48,237 nucleotides of DNA from Pokkaliibacter plantistimulans. GTDB lineage: Bacteria > Pseudomonadota > Gammaproteobacteria > Pseudomonadales > Balneatricaceae. Below the pieces are notes generated by a model. The model ran no database searches. It saw only the letters and a program-made list of their open reading frames with translations, and was not told the DNA's origin. Shown piece by piece: positions 27,836 through 38,409 of the stretch. The position numbers and the translations under genes are program-made. The stretch spans positions 1 to 48,237 of the forward strand of contig NZ_LAPT01000008.1 in NCBI RefSeq assembly GCF_003194385.1, in the 5' to 3' direction. Within the stretch, counting starts at the first letter, position 1. Every line of letters starts with the position of its first letter.

Positions 27836-28159
27836 ATGAGCGAGATTGTTAACGTTTCTGATGCATCCTTCGAAGAAGAAGTGCTGAAGGCCGCTGGTCC
27901 TGTGCTGGTTGACTACTGGGCAGAGTGGTGTGGACCCTGCAAAATGATCGCTCCCGTACTGGCAGAAGTGGCCAAAGAGTACGGTGACCGCCTGAAAGTG
28001 TGCAAACTAAACATCGATGAAAACCCCGATACTGCGCCCAAGTTCGGTATTCGTGGCATTCCTACTCTGATGATTTTCAAGGATGGCAACGTCGAAGCCA
28101 CCAAAGTTGGCGCACTGTCCAAGTCTCAGCTGAGCGCCTTCCTTGACGCTAACCTGTAA
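27836..28159 (+). CDS. trxA: thioredoxin 1
   Basis: A 107-aa cytoplasmic disulfide reductant with the active site WCGPCK (Cys32, Cys35) and cis-Pro in GIPTLMIF. Length and residue positions match E. coli TrxA. GGAGA lies 9 bases before the ATG. It is followed by a terminator-like hairpin before the rho leader. Confidence 0.98.
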   Translation: MSEIVNVSDASFEEEVLKAAGPVLVDYWAEWCGPCKMIAPVLAEVAKEYGDRLKVCKLNIDENPDTAPKFGIRGIPTLMIFKDGNVEATKVGALSKSQLSAFLDANL

Positions 28160-28172
28160 TAGCGCAAGTGTT

Positions 28173-28207
28173 ACAAGGGTTCTGCCTGTGCAGGACTCTT
28201 GTTGTTT
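28173..28207 (+). terminator. terminator after trxA
   Basis: ACAAGGGTTCTGC and GCAGGACTCTTGT form a 13-bp stem (two G-U type pairs) with the loop CTGT, followed by TGTTT. Confidence 0.75.
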
Positions 28208-28585
28208 ATGATGTAGCCCGGATTCCCTGCCATATATCAACATCGGGCAGAAATTAGCGCGGAAATAAGCGCTCATTGAATAGACAGCCTGTTATTTTTT
28301 ACCTATTATCGCTCAACCAGTCTGGACATCAGTCGTCGATATGTTCCTTTCCTCGGCACCAGTACTGATCTCCGTTACTAGCTACACATACTTATCGAGA
28401 AACTCGTTCTTTTAACCTCGCCTTGGTTTCTCCGGCGTCTTCTCAGTCATCTAAGACTTTGCTTTTCACCAGTCATTTGACCTCGATCTCGTTTCCGGAA
28501 GGCCTAAGCTACTCGTTATTCGTAGGCTGCATGGCGATCCCGTCCGTTATTTAACTGCGACCATTCGCGTCTCTGACTGCAAGTT
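28208..28585 (+). promoter_or_regulatory. long C-rich leader of rho
   Basis: No gene is seen between the trxA terminator and rho. By hand count, bases 28321-28500 contain 53 C against 30 G, with many pyrimidine-C steps and little stable structure. That is the profile of a Rho-loading (rut) site and fits autogenous control of rho by premature termination, as known for E. coli rho. A smaller palindrome AGCGC-GGAAATAA-GCGCT lies at 28256-28273. No clear ribosome site precedes the rho ATG. Confidence 0.55.
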
Positions 28586-29845
28586 ATGAATCTAACCGAG
28601 CTCAAACAAAAACCTGTTCAAGAACTGCTGGAAATCGCCAACCAGATGGGCTTGGAAAACATGGCCCGTTCCCGTAAGCAGGATGTGATTTTTGCCATCC
28701 TCAAGTCGCACGCCAAGAGTGGCGAAGACATCTACGGTGATGGCGTTCTGGAAATCCTCCAGGATGGCTTTGGTTTCCTCCGCTCTGCCGACAGTTCCTA
28801 CCTGGCAGGCCCAGACGACATCTACGTCTCGCCCAGCCAGATCCGCAGATTCAACCTGCGCAAGGGTGACAGCATCTCTGGCAAGATTCGCCCACCCAAG
28901 GATGGCGAGCGCTATTTCGCCCTTCTCAAGGTCAGCGAAATCAACTATGACCGCCCTGAAGCCTCCAAGAACAAAGTCCTGTTTGAAAACCTTACTCCCC
29001 TGTTCCCCAATGAGCGTTTGCTGCTTGAGCAGGGTAACGGCAGTACAGAAGACCTGACCTCCCGTGTAATTGATCTGATCTGCCCCATCGGTAAAGGCCA
29101 GCGTGCTCTGATCGTGTCACCTCCCAAAGCGGGTAAGACACTGATGCTGCAGACCATCGCCAACTCCATCTCGCGCAATAACCCTGAATGTTACCTGATC
29201 GTTCTGCTGATCGATGAGCGTCCTGAAGAGGTGACCGAGATGCAGCGTACCGTGCGCGGTGAAGTGGTGGCATCGACCTTCGACGAACCTCCTGCGCGTC
29301 ACGTTCAGGTCGCAGAGATGGTTATCGAAAAAGCCAAACGTCTGGTTGAGCACAAGAAGGATGTTGTCATCCTGCTGGACTCCATCACGCGTCTGGCCCG
29401 TGCCTACAACACCGTTATTCCTTCCTCAGGTAAGGTACTGACCGGTGGTGTGGATGCCCATGCCCTGGAAAAACCCAAGCGCTTCTTTGGTGCTGCCCGT
29501 AACATCGAAGAGGGCGGCAGCCTGACCATCATCGCAACCGCGCTGGTGGATACTGGCTCGAAGATGGACGACGTTATCTTTGAAGAGTTCAAAGGTACGG
29601 GTAACGCGGAAATCCATCTGGATCGTCGTATTGCTGAGAAGCGTACCTTCCCGGCCATTAACATCCGTCGTTCCGGTACTCGCCGTGAAGACCTGCTGAC
29701 CAGCGATGAAGAGCTGCAACGCATGTGGATTCTGCGCAAGCTGCTGGATCCGATGGAAGACGCTGCTGCTATCGAGTTTGTGCTCGACAAGCTGAAGGAC
29801 TTCAAAACGAATGATGAGTTCTTCCTGTCCATGAAGCGGAACTGA
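28586..29845 (+). CDS. rho: transcription termination factor Rho
   Basis: A 419-aa hexameric RNA helicase, the same length as E. coli Rho. The N-terminal RNA-binding domain contains FGFLRS and the primary-site text [13 protein letters not shown]; Walker A is PPKAGKT (about residue 180), and the Q- and R-loop region and [13 protein letters not shown] follow. No insertions are present. The start ATG has no obvious Shine-Dalgarno sequence. It is followed by a hairpin and then ubiD. Confidence 0.98.
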   Translation: MNLTELKQKPVQELLEIANQMGLENMARSRKQDVIFAILKSHAKSGEDIYGDGVLEILQDGFGFLRSADSSYLAGPDDIYVSPSQIRRFNLRKGDSISGKIRPPKDGERYFALLKVSEINYDRPEASKNKVLFENLTPLFPNERLLLEQGNGSTEDLTSRVIDLICPIGKGQRALIVSPPKAGKTLMLQTIANSISRNNPECYLIVLLIDERPEEVTEMQRTVRGEVVASTFDEPPARHVQVAEMVIEKAKRLVEHKKDVVILLDSITRLARAYNTVIPSSGKVLTGGVDAHALEKPKRFFGAARNIEEGGSLTIIATALVDTGSKMDDVIFEEFKGTGNAEIHLDRRIAEKRTFPAINIRRSGTRREDLLTSDEELQRMWILRKLLDPMEDAAAIEFVLDKLKDFKTNDEFFLSMKRN

Positions 29846-29899
29846 TCTGCCGGACCGCGAAAGCAACAGGTACCAATGCGTCGACAGGCGTATACAGAG

Positions 29900-29927
29900 A
29901 GGGTAAGCACTGCTTACCCTTTCGCTT
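29900..29927 (+). terminator. terminator after rho
   Basis: AGGGTAAGC-ACT-GCTTACCCT is a perfect 9-bp stem followed by TTCGCTT, 54 bases past the rho stop. Confidence 0.75.
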
Positions 29928-29967
29928 ATGTGAACCCATCACGTAGCAACCAGGACACTGTCACCCC

Positions 29968-31440
29968 ATGAAATATCAGGACTTGCGCGATTTCATCCGT
30001 GAGCTGGAAGCACGCGGACAGCTCAAGCGCATCAAGGTCGAAGTTGACCCCTATCTGGAAATGACCGAAATCTGCGACCGCACATTACGTGCTGGTGGCC
30101 CGGCATTGCTGTTCGAGAATCCCAAGGGTTTTGACATCCCGGTACTGGCCAACCTGTTCGGTACGCCCGAGCGCGTGGCCTTGGGGATGGGCGCCGAGAA
30201 TGTGGAAGCGCTGCGTGAAGTGGGTAAACTGCTGGCCTTCCTTAAAGAGCCCGAGCCACCCAAAGGCTTCAGGGATGCCTGGGAAAAACTGCCGATATTC
30301 AAGCAGGTCCTCAATATGGGGCCCAAGGTTGTGCGCTCCGCCCCCTGTCAGGAGGTGGTGCTGGAAGGGGATGCCGTTGATTTGCACAAGCTGCCCATCC
30401 AGACCTGCTGGCCGGGGGATGCGGCGCCGCTGGTCACCTGGCCGCTGGTTATTACTCGTGGCCCGGCCAAGGAGCGACAGAACCTTGGTATCTACCGGCA
30501 ACAGCTGATCGGTCGTAACAAGCTGATCATGCGCTGGCTGGCTCACCGAGGTGGCGCACTGGATTTCCGCGAATGGTGCCAGGCTCATCCCGGCGAGCGA
30601 TTCCCGGTAGCGGTGGCGCTGGGCGCTGATCCTGCCACTATTCTGGGAGCAGTGACACCGGTACCGGATACGCTGTCTGAATATGCCTTTGCAGGCTTGC
30701 TGCGCGGTAGCAAGACAGAGGTAGTGAAGTGTATCGGCAATGATCTGAGTGTGCCTGCCAGCGCGGAGTTTGTGCTGGAAGGCTATATCGAGCCCGGCGA
30801 AATGGCTGACGAAGGTCCCTTTGGCGACCATACCGGCTATTACAACGAGGTAGATCGCTTCCCGGTCTTTACCGTAGAACGTATCACCCATCGCAAGAAA
30901 CCCATCTACCACAGTACCTACACTGGCCGTCCGCCGGATGAACCCGCTGTGTTGGGGGTGGCGCTGAATGAAGTATTTGTCCCCATCCTGCAGCGCCAGT
31001 TTCCTGAAATCGTCGATTTCTACCTGCCGCCAGAAGGCTGTTCCTACCGGCTGGCAGTGGTCAGTATGAAGAAGCAGTATCCCGGCCATGCCAAGCGGGT
31101 CATGCTGGGAGTGTGGTCGTTCCTGCGACAGTTCATGTATACCAAGTTTGTTATCGTGGTCGATGAAGACGTCAATACCCGTGACTGGAAGGACGTTATC
31201 TGGGCGATTACCACCCGTATGGATCCTGCTCGGGACACCGTGCTGATTGAAAATACCCCGATTGATTATCTCGACTTTGCCTCACCGGTGTCGGGGCTTG
31301 GGTCGAAGATGGGGATGGATGCGACCAACAAATGGCCGGGGGAAACCCAGCGTGAATGGGGCGAACCGATCAGGATGGACGACGCCGTCAAGCAGCGGGT
31401 GGATGATATCTGGCAGGAGCTGGGTATCGATTTAACATAG
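29968..31440 (+). CDS. ubiD: 4-hydroxy-3-polyprenylbenzoate decarboxylase
   Basis: A 490-aa prenylated-FMN-dependent decarboxylase of ubiquinone synthesis (E. coli 497 aa). Typical parts: [17 protein letters not shown] at the N terminus, the cofactor region with [11 protein letters not shown], and the catalytic Glu stretch [15 protein letters not shown]. The neighbouring fre gene repeats the ubiD-fre pairing known from enterobacteria. ATG has only a distant AGGA upstream. Confidence 0.96.
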   Translation: MKYQDLRDFIRELEARGQLKRIKVEVDPYLEMTEICDRTLRAGGPALLFENPKGFDIPVLANLFGTPERVALGMGAENVEALREVGKLLAFLKEPEPPKGFRDAWEKLPIFKQVLNMGPKVVRSAPCQEVVLEGDAVDLHKLPIQTCWPGDAAPLVTWPLVITRGPAKERQNLGIYRQQLIGRNKLIMRWLAHRGGALDFREWCQAHPGERFPVAVALGADPATILGAVTPVPDTLSEYAFAGLLRGSKTEVVKCIGNDLSVPASAEFVLEGYIEPGEMADEGPFGDHTGYYNEVDRFPVFTVERITHRKKPIYHSTYTGRPPDEPAVLGVALNEVFVPILQRQFPEIVDFYLPPEGCSYRLAVVSMKKQYPGHAKRVMLGVWSFLRQFMYTKFVIVVDEDVNTRDWKDVIWAITTRMDPARDTVLIENTPIDYLDFASPVSGLGSKMGMDATNKWPGETQREWGEPIRMDDAVKQRVDDIWQELGIDLT

Positions 31441-31623
31441 CCTGCACCCAGGTATTTGCTTGCATGATCTCTGCACAGGCCTGCTGGCTGTGTAGAATCA
31501 TGCCACTTGTTAGCAGCGACATGCCGCCAGTCCAAGGGAAAAATGAGCGGATGCGACTGCACACCAGAAGCACACTACCCCGTTGGCCGTGACCGAGGGG
31601 CGAAAGAGTCAGAGGAATTGAGA

Positions 31624-32346
31624 GTGATAAAGCTGGAGTGCCAGATCGTCTGTGTAGACGCCATGAGCGATGATGTGTTTCGCGTGCGTTTGCAGGCACC
31701 CGATGTAGCGTGCCCCTATCAGGCCGGTCAGTATGTATTGCTGGAACTGGAAAGCGGCGAAAAGCCTGCCTTTTCGCTGGCCAGCAGCCCCGTTAACTGG
31801 CCTCAGCTGGAGCTGCATGTGCGTGTGATGGCAGGTAATGGCCTGTCTGGCCGGGTGGTGGCGCGCATGCAGGAAGGTGGCAGTATCAGCCTGCATGTGG
31901 CAGCGGGTGATGCCGTCTGGCAGGCGCCGCTGGATGCAGAAATTCCGCTGATCATGCTGGCAGCCTCCACCGGTTTTTCGCAGGCCAAGTCACTGGTCGA
32001 GACGGCACTGGCGGAAGCGGTACCTAACCCCATTTACATCTATTGGGGAGCGCGTGAAGCGGCTGATCTGTACTGGAGTGGTCTGCCTGAACTGTGGGCC
32101 AGTCAGCATGCCAATGTGCACTTTATTCCCGTGGTCAGCGATGGTCTGAACAGCGATGACTGGCAGGGCCGGACAGGTCTGGTGCACGAAGCCGTACTGG
32201 CTGACAAGCATGACCTGTCGCGTGCACTGGTGTGGGCCTGTGGCTCGCCGGGCATGGTCTATGCTGCCTTTGATGCTTTTACTCTGGAAGGTTTGCACAA
32301 GGCACAGATATTTTCTGATGTTTTTGCCTATGCGCCACGTGACTGA
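31624..32346 (+). CDS. fre: NAD(P)H-flavin reductase
   Basis: A 240-aa ferredoxin-reductase-like enzyme (E. coli Fre 233 aa). GTG at 31624 has AGAGGA seven bases before it; the frame is open back to 31507 but the extra part looks non-native. The flavin domain has the motif PAFSLASSP in place of the usual RxYS-type text, and the nucleotide domain has ASTGFSQAKSLVE and a late WACGSPGMVYAAFDAF. It reduces free flavins, which may supply the prenyl-FMN or other flavin users. It likely shares a transcript with ubiD. Confidence 0.9.
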   Translation: MIKLECQIVCVDAMSDDVFRVRLQAPDVACPYQAGQYVLLELESGEKPAFSLASSPVNWPQLELHVRVMAGNGLSGRVVARMQEGGSISLHVAAGDAVWQAPLDAEIPLIMLAASTGFSQAKSLVETALAEAVPNPIYIYWGAREAADLYWSGLPELWASQHANVHFIPVVSDGLNSDDWQGRTGLVHEAVLADKHDLSRALVWACGSPGMVYAAFDAFTLEGLHKAQIFSDVFAYAPRD

Positions 32347-32372
32347 GTAAACCGTATCCTGGCCGGGTCAAC

Positions 32373-32402
32373 AAAGGGCATCCATCGGGTGCCCTTTGCT
32401 TT
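32373..32402 (+). terminator. terminator after fre
   Basis: AAAGGGCATCC-ATC-GGGTGCCCTTT makes an 11-bp stem followed by GCTTTT, just after the fre stop. Confidence 0.88.
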
Positions 32403-32555
32403 TCTGAACATGTTGTTCTGAGGAGGCTTCTCCGAAGAAACCGGCAGCCGGCGAACTGAGCGGATTGCAGGAGCAAGGCGGTAAAAGCCTGTTCAAATCC
32501 ACAGTGGTCACTATACAATGGCCCGGTTTGCAATGATTGGGCAGTGAAGGGGCTT

Positions 32556-34817
32556 ATGACAGATAGCACGACTGATAACAGCTCGTTCGACAGCGGCGGG
32601 TTCGAGCGTTTACCCCTCAAGGCATATACCGAGAAGGCGTATCTGGACTACTCCATGTATGTCATTCTGGACCGCGCCTTGCCACATATCGGCGACGGCA
32701 TGAAGCCGGTGCAGCGCCGTATCATTTATGCGATGTCCGAACTGGGGCTGAAAAACAGCGCCAAGTACAAGAAGTCGGCCCGTACCATCGGGGACGTGCT
32801 GGGTAAGTTCCACCCGCACGGCGACAGCGCCTGCTATGAAGCCATGGTGCTGATGGCGCAGCCTTTCTCCTACCGCTATCCACTGGTCGATGGTCAGGGT
32901 AACTGGGGCTCAGCTGATGATCCCAAGTCCTTTGCCGCCATGCGTTATACCGAAGCCCGTCTGGCTGCCTTTGCCGAGCTGTACCTGAGTGAGCTGGGGC
33001 AGGGCACGGTCGACTGGGGCCCCAACTTCGATGGGACGCTGGATGAGCCGCTGGTGTTGCCAGCCCGCTTGCCCGGTGTGCTGCTCAACGGTACGACCGG
33101 TATTGCCGTGGGTATGGCCACCGATATTCCTCCGCATAATGCCCGTGAAGTTGCCTCCGCCTGCATCCGCTTGCTGGATCAGCCACAGGCGACACTGGAA
33201 GATGTACTCACCCATATCAAGGGGCCGGATTACCCTACGGAAGCCGAGATCATCACGCCTCGTCGGGACTTGCTGGACATGTACCGACAGGGACGCGGCA
33301 GCGTCAAACTGCGTGCCCGCTATATCATCGAAGACGGTGACGTTGTGATTACCGCGTTACCGCATCAGGTCTCCGGTGCCAAGGTACTGGAGCAGATTGC
33401 GGCGCAGATGCAGGCCAAGAAGCTGCCGATGGTCGCGGATCTGCGCGATGAGTCAGATCACGAGAACCCCACGCGACTGGTCGTTATTCCGCGCTCCAAT
33501 CGGGTAGATACCGATGCGCTGATGAATCACCTGTTCGCGACCACCGACCTGGAAAAGAGCTACCGGGTCAACCTCAATATGATCGGTCTGGACGGCCGCC
33601 CACAGGTCAAGGATCTGCTTGGTCTGCTGAAAGAGTGGCTGGTGTTCCGTGAAGGCACCGTACGCCGTCGTCTGGAATTCCGTCTCAACAAGGTCAATGA
33701 TCGCCTGCATATCCTGGCAGGCTTGCTGATTGCCTATCTCAACATCGACGAAGTGATTGCCATCATCCGCCATGAGGATGAGCCCAAGGCCGAGCTGATT
33801 CGTCGTTTCGAGCTGTCAGAGATTCAGGCCGAAGCCATTCTGAACCTGCGCCTGCGTCATCTGGCCAAGCTGGAAGAGTTCCAGATCCGTACCGAGCAGG
33901 AAGAGCTGGAGGCGGAGCGCAAGCATCTGGAGCATCTGCTGTCTGATCAGGCTGCGCTGCGTGGTCTGATCAAGCAGGAGCTGACCGACGATGCTGAAAA
34001 ATATGGCGACGCCCGCCGTTCACCGATCAAGGAGCGGGAAGAGGCCAAAGCCTTCAGCGAGACGGACCTGCTGAGTAATGAGCCGGTGACCGTGGTGCTG
34101 TCCAAGCAGGGCTGGATTCGCTCCGCCAAGGGCCACGACGTTGATGCTGAAGGCTTGAGTTACAAGAGCGGTGATGCCTTTATGCTGGCAGTCAAAGGCC
34201 GCAGTAACCAGCCTACGGTGCTGTTCGATAACCATGGTCGGGCCTACACCCTGGCGACCCATACGCTGCCTTCTGCCAGAGGGCAGGGTGAACCGCTGAC
34301 CGGCCATATCAAGCTGGATAGTGGTGGCCAGATCGTGCATGCCTGTCTGGCTGACGATAAGCACAAGGTGTTGCTGGCCAGCGATGCAGGCTATGGATTC
34401 GTAACCGAAATGGCCGAGCTGACCGGTAAGAACCGGGCGGGCAAGGCGGTGCTCAGTTTGCCGAGTAACAGCCAGATGCTGGCGCCGGCACTGATTCCGT
34501 CCGGGGAGGAGTTGCAGGTGGTGGCAGTCAGTAATGAAGGCCGCATGCTGGTGTTCCCGCTGGCGGAGCTGCCTGAACTGGCCAAAGGCAAAGGCAACAA
34601 GATGATCAATATTCCCTCGGCCCGTTCTGAGGCTCGTGAGGAGTTTGTTGTTGCCGCCATGGTCATGCCGAAGACGGCAGTGCTGATCATCACCAGTGGT
34701 AAGCGTGATATGCGTATCAAGGCCGATGACCTTGATCATTATCGCGGAGAGCGCGGACGGCGTGGCAGCATGCTGCCCCGTGGCTATCAGCGTGTGGATG
34801 CTCTGGGCTGGGAGTAA
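32556..34817 (+). CDS. parC: DNA topoisomerase IV subunit A
   Basis: A 753-aa subunit that cuts and rejoins DNA to unlink daughter chromosomes. ATG at 32556 has GAAGGGG close upstream; GTG at 32544 is an unlikely alternative. The catalytic Tyr131 is in [10 protein letters not shown]. The quinolone region [12 protein letters not shown] keeps Ser91 and Glu95, equivalent to E. coli Ser80 and Glu84, so no classic resistance change is present. The C-terminal beta-pinwheel repeats are complete. parE is not next to it, which is common. Confidence 0.97.
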   Translation: MTDSTTDNSSFDSGGFERLPLKAYTEKAYLDYSMYVILDRALPHIGDGMKPVQRRIIYAMSELGLKNSAKYKKSARTIGDVLGKFHPHGDSACYEAMVLMAQPFSYRYPLVDGQGNWGSADDPKSFAAMRYTEARLAAFAELYLSELGQGTVDWGPNFDGTLDEPLVLPARLPGVLLNGTTGIAVGMATDIPPHNAREVASACIRLLDQPQATLEDVLTHIKGPDYPTEAEIITPRRDLLDMYRQGRGSVKLRARYIIEDGDVVITALPHQVSGAKVLEQIAAQMQAKKLPMVADLRDESDHENPTRLVVIPRSNRVDTDALMNHLFATTDLEKSYRVNLNMIGLDGRPQVKDLLGLLKEWLVFREGTVRRRLEFRLNKVNDRLHILAGLLIAYLNIDEVIAIIRHEDEPKAELIRRFELSEIQAEAILNLRLRHLAKLEEFQIRTEQEELEAERKHLEHLLSDQAALRGLIKQELTDDAEKYGDARRSPIKEREEAKAFSETDLLSNEPVTVVLSKQGWIRSAKGHDVDAEGLSYKSGDAFMLAVKGRSNQPTVLFDNHGRAYTLATHTLPSARGQGEPLTGHIKLDSGGQIVHACLADDKHKVLLASDAGYGFVTEMAELTGKNRAGKAVLSLPSNSQMLAPALIPSGEELQVVAVSNEGRMLVFPLAELPELAKGKGNKMINIPSARSEAREEFVVAAMVMPKTAVLIITSGKRDMRIKADDLDHYRGERGRRGSMLPRGYQRVDALGWE

Positions 34818-34850
34818 TCCCCCAAAGCGTTTCTACGGTTGGTATATGCA

Positions 34851-34881
34851 GCAGAAAGGGCACCTCGGGTGCCCTTTCTGC
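34851..34881. terminator. strong terminator between parC and sulP gene
   Basis: GCAGAAAGGGCACC and GGTGCCCTTTCTGC form a perfect 14-bp stem with a 3-base loop. It lies between convergent genes and can act in both directions. Its core repeats the sequence of the fre terminator. Confidence 0.88.
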
Positions 34882-34912
34882 TATTCGCGTCATCACTGGC
34901 GACGTCGGTAGA

Positions 34913-36442
34913 TCAGTTCAGGTCACTGGCAATCTGATACTGCGGATCCTCGATCAGGTTGATCTCTACCAGCCCCTGAGCCTTGGCGTTGAGCAGCGCC
35001 CGGCACTTGGTGCTGAGGTGGCGCAGTAGCAGGGTTTTGCCTGCCTGACTGTAACGCTCCACCAGTTGCTCGATTGCTTCCAGACCGGAGTGGTCATATA
35101 CCCGTGAGAAACGGAAATCGATCACCACCCGGTCCGGGTCAGAGCCGGGCTGAAATAATCCCTGAAAAGACTGGGCTGAGCCAAAAAACAGCGGGCCATG
35201 CAGTACGTAGACCCGGGTATCGCCCTCAAGGTGGGCAAAAACCCTGACGTGTTTGGCATGCTCCCAGGCAAAGCCGAGTGCTGACAGGATGACGCCCACC
35301 AGCATACCCAGGCTCAGGTTGGTGGTCAGGGTGGTCACGGCGACCAGCAGGGTGACCATCTGTTCCCGGCGCGGGACCTTGCGGACGATACGGATAAACG
35401 CCAGCTCGAAGGTAGAGAAGGCGATCATCAGCATGATGCCGACCACAACGCCGACCGGAATATCATCCATCCACTGGCGGCCGGAGGTACTGAAGTAAAT
35501 GATCAGGGCCACGGCAACCAGTGTCGACAGGCGGCTGCGGCCACCGTTCTGCAGGTTGACCATGGACTGGCCGAAGTGACCACTGCCGGGCATGCCGCCC
35601 AGACAGCCGCTGGCCAGATTGGCAATGCCCTGTGCCAGACATTCCTGATTGCTACGGCCACGGGTGTTGGTGGCTTCATCGGTGACGTTGAGGGTAAACA
35701 GCGTTTCGCTGAGGCCGACGATGGCCATCAGCAGGGCATAGGGCATGACGATGGCCAGCGTCGGCATATCCAGTGGCAGGCTGGGCCACTGCAGGTGCGG
35801 TGGGGCTCCTGACCAGGCGGTGACTTCTGCCAGCGTCTGCACATCGATATGGAAGCCAATGCAGATCCAGCTCAGCACCACGATGGCGATAAAGCCGGGA
35901 GACAGATAAGGCACATAGCGTGGCAGGAAGCGGATCAGCAGCATGGTGACCAGACAGATTGACAGCATGCTGACCAGCGTAGTGCCGGTCATCCAGGTGC
36001 CGGATGCGGTCGTGGGGGTATGGAAATAGCCCATCTGCTGCCAGAAAATTTCCACTGTCAGGCCGCAGATACAGCCCAGCACCACGGGTTGCGGCAGGAT
36101 GCGGATAAATTTACCCAGCCGCAGTACCCAGGCCCCCAGTTGCAGCAGACCCATCATGATGACGCTGGCGAACAGATAGCGCAGGCCGTGGGTGACGGCC
36201 AGATCGGCCATGATCAGTACCAGTGCCGGCGTGCTCATTGCTGCCATGGCAGGGCGACCGCCGAGCAGAGAAATCACCAGCAGCATCAGTGCCGCGCTGT
36301 AGAGGCCGGTCAGGGGGGCCAGCCCGGCAGCAAAGGCCAGGGTCATGGCTTCGGGGATCATGGTCATGGCCAGGGTTGTGCCGGCCATCAGGTCCGCCCC
36401 CAGGCGCTGTACTCCCAGCCGAATCGGCTCAATCATCAGCAT
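34913..36442 (-). CDS. SulP-family anion transporter with STAS domain
   Basis: A 509-aa inner-membrane protein (ATG at 36442; Met3 at 36436 has a better spaced GAGG). It has about 10-12 transmembrane helices with the SulP start ADLMAGTTLAMTMIPEAMTLAFAAGLAP, the GMPGSGHFGQSMVNLQNGGRSRLS segment, and a cytoplasmic STAS domain from about residue 415 (VYVLHGPLFFGSAQSFQGLF, then RVYDHSGLEAIEQL). It may carry sulfate, bicarbonate or dicarboxylates; the sequence does not decide. It stands alone and is divergent from the CbiM-like gene. Confidence 0.9.
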   Translation of the reverse strand: MLMIEPIRLGVQRLGADLMAGTTLAMTMIPEAMTLAFAAGLAPLTGLYSAALMLLVISLLGGRPAMAAMSTPALVLIMADLAVTHGLRYLFASVIMMGLLQLGAWVLRLGKFIRILPQPVVLGCICGLTVEIFWQQMGYFHTPTTASGTWMTGTTLVSMLSICLVTMLLIRFLPRYVPYLSPGFIAIVVLSWICIGFHIDVQTLAEVTAWSGAPPHLQWPSLPLDMPTLAIVMPYALLMAIVGLSETLFTLNVTDEATNTRGRSNQECLAQGIANLASGCLGGMPGSGHFGQSMVNLQNGGRSRLSTLVAVALIIYFSTSGRQWMDDIPVGVVVGIMLMIAFSTFELAFIRIVRKVPRREQMVTLLVAVTTLTTNLSLGMLVGVILSALGFAWEHAKHVRVFAHLEGDTRVYVLHGPLFFGSAQSFQGLFQPGSDPDRVVIDFRFSRVYDHSGLEAIEQLVERYSQAGKTLLLRHLSTKCRALLNAKAQGLVEINLIEDPQYQIASDLN

Positions 36443-36711
36443 GCCTCTTTATGGTTCCAGACCATGGATTCTAGTGTACCCGGTTCATCTGTCTCAAGTT
36501 TGCAGCGGTTGCAATCGGCGACAGCGACCGTCAGCCCTGTGTTGCGACACTGATCTGGCGCAAGCAAGATCGCCACGGCAGTGGCCGGGGTTGCGCCCTT
36601 TTCAGTAGCATGAAGGCACGGTCGCTCTGAAAGTACCTGGCGATCATTAACCGGTGCTGAGCAGGTTCTGCCTGTTCAGGCAGTATCCCGACTTCTTGCG
36701 GTAGAGCATAG

Positions 36712-37380
36712 ATGAGTATTGCCGATGGTCTGATTTCGGGCGCGGGCGTGTGGCTTGCCCATCTGCTCTACGGGCTGATGCTGCTGGTGGCCCTGTGGCG
36801 TGCGCCCTGGGCAATCCTGCACCGTAATAGCACCCTGCAGCATCTGGTACTCGGTGCCACGGTGCTGGTCATGATGATGTGGCTGCTGCGTGCCGGTATT
36901 TCCCCCGGCATGAGTGTGCACTTTCTCGGAGTGACGACGCTGACCCTGATGTTCGGCTGGGAGCTCGGCATCCTCTGCTCCTCACTGGCTCTGCTGGGGA
37001 TGACGCTGATCGGCAAGGAAGCGCTGGATGGCATCAGCATCAATGGCCTGTGCGCGTCGGTGATACCGGCCTGCTGGTCCTACTGGGCATTGCGTCAGGT
37101 TGAGCGCTGGCTGCCGCAGAACTTCTTTGTCTATCTGATCATCGGGGTGTTTCTCAATGCCGCCTGTGCTGCGGCCCTGTCGGGTATCGCCATGATGGGC
37201 GTGCTGTGGGGCAGCGGTACCTACAGCTTCTATAAGATCTGGCAGGAGTACGTCATCTTGCTGCCGCTGATCATGCCGCCGGAAGGATTGCTTAATGGCA
37301 TCCTGATGACGGCGATGATGGTTCATCATCCGGACTGGATCAGAACCTTCGATGCCCGCCGTTACATCGATGAGCAGTAA
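36712..37380 (+). CDS. CbiM-like energy-coupling permease homologue
   Basis: A 222-aa integral membrane protein of the CbiM-related COG3235 type. It has six or so hydrophobic segments with the characteristic SPGMSVHFLGVTTLTLMFGWELGI and PPEGLLNGILMTAMM stretches. Classical CbiM proteins take up cobalt with ATPase partners, but no CbiQ/O or cobalamin gene lies nearby, so its substrate and energy source are unknown. Ribosome site is weak. It converges with the B3/B4-domain gene, leaving 6 bases between the stops. Confidence 0.8.
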   Translation: MSIADGLISGAGVWLAHLLYGLMLLVALWRAPWAILHRNSTLQHLVLGATVLVMMMWLLRAGISPGMSVHFLGVTTLTLMFGWELGILCSSLALLGMTLIGKEALDGISINGLCASVIPACWSYWALRQVERWLPQNFFVYLIIGVFLNAACAAALSGIAMMGVLWGSGTYSFYKIWQEYVILLPLIMPPEGLLNGILMTAMMVHHPDWIRTFDARRYIDEQ

Positions 37381-37386
37381 GCCAGG

Positions 37387-38040
37387 TTACTTCCCCACCA
37401 CCAGCGAGTGTGCCGGGCACAGCCGCATGATGTCCTGCTTGAGCTGTTCGGCCACCTCCTGCAGATGCGGCGTAGCGGTATGCTGATGGCCCTGCACGAT
37501 AAACAGCGCCGCACTGGTGTTGATGTTCACTGCACTGAATGCCGCCTGCCGATAATCCATGCGACACAGCACCTGCTGGTGCGCATCCAGATAGGCATAT
37601 TCTCCTGCCGGTAAGGTGGTGGCGCCGTGGCTGCCAATGCCGGTGAAGGATTCGTCGCCGCGGGTCAGGCCCAGTCGTACAGGCAGATGCAGATGCAACA
37701 GATCGTGAGCGCCGATGGACAGGCCGGTCACCAGCGACCAGTGATTGTAGAGATCGACCAGCGGTGAGATCGGGCGCAGCTTGCCGTTGCGCTGATACTG
37801 CTCATGCAGGGCGACCGGAGAAGGGGGGAAGCGTTTGGCGGAGCGGTTGATGCGCTGGCGCAGGCTGAGAAATCCCTGATGCTGCATCTGGCTCTGCTCA
37901 GCGTCATAGTGCTGGCAAAGCTGCTGGATATGCTGCTTCAGCTCGGCGGAATAATAGTCATTGGCCAGACCATGCAGGGTAAAGGCAACGGCCTTGAGGC
38001 CGAAGTGACTGGGTAGATCGAATACAAAGACAGGATTCAT
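37387..38040 (-). CDS. B3/B4 tRNA-binding-domain protein
   Basis: A 217-aa protein made almost entirely of the B3/B4 domain known from the phenylalanyl-tRNA synthetase beta chain (COG3382 type). Recognisable text is LRPISPLVDLYNHWSLVTGLSIGAHDL and RGDESFTGIG. Free-standing proteins of this kind may act in aminoacyl-tRNA editing; this is inference. The ATG at 38040 has GAGG nine bases upstream; GTG at 38055 is an in-frame alternative. Confidence 0.8.
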   Translation of the reverse strand: MNPVFVFDLPSHFGLKAVAFTLHGLANDYYSAELKQHIQQLCQHYDAEQSQMQHQGFLSLRQRINRSAKRFPPSPVALHEQYQRNGKLRPISPLVDLYNHWSLVTGLSIGAHDLLHLHLPVRLGLTRGDESFTGIGSHGATTLPAGEYAYLDAHQQVLCRMDYRQAAFSAVNINTSAALFIVQGHQHTATPHLQEVAEQLKQDIMRLCPAHSLVVGK

Positions 38041-38055
38041 CCCTGGAAGCCTCAC

Positions 38056-38409
38056 GTCAAACCGGTGCCACCCCGGTTACGGGCCTTGCCGCTGGTTCAG
38101 TACCAGCTGAGAACGTGCTTGTGATCCTGCGCGCAGCCAGAGCGGGCGGAAAGAGCGGAAGAGGCGCTGCTTACATAACGCATTCCTAATATCCTTTCAG
38201 CACCGTCAGACGGCGAGCAGCGGATCGTGCACAGGTTCTGAGCCCTTACGCATGTTTCCGCCTCTGTGGAAACGCCAGTCAGGGAGCCTGACCGGCCTGT
38301 TCCTCAACAAGGCGACTGGAGGAGTCGTTGCACCCCTGGCTGGTCCCTCGAACCTGTTCTCGCAACAGCGAGAGCAGGTTCCTGATCGTACGTCAGGTCT
38401 CCCTGAACG
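38056..38409. other. hairpin-rich stretch downstream of the amt operon
   Basis: It contains GTTTCC-N8-GGAAAC (about 38250-38270), a 14-bp stem GAACCTGTTCTCGC / GCGAGAGCAGGTTC (38350-38381, loop AACA), and CCTGA-N7-TCAGG just after. The large stem is 28 bases past the small membrane gene stop (minus strand) and probably ends the amt transcript, although no T-run follows. No gene was seen. Confidence 0.5.
38350..38381 (-). terminator. 14-bp hairpin ending the amt transcript
   Basis: GAACCTGTTCTCGC and GCGAGAGCAGGTTC pair over 14 positions, one of them a wobble, around the loop AACA. It lies downstream of the 59-aa gene. Lack of a T-run leaves Rho-dependent ending or 3'-end protection possible. 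Confidence 0.5.

Noticed and set aside
30085-31089. Long minus-strand open frame opposite ubiD
   Set aside because: Shadow of a conserved gene with all UbiD motifs on the other strand.
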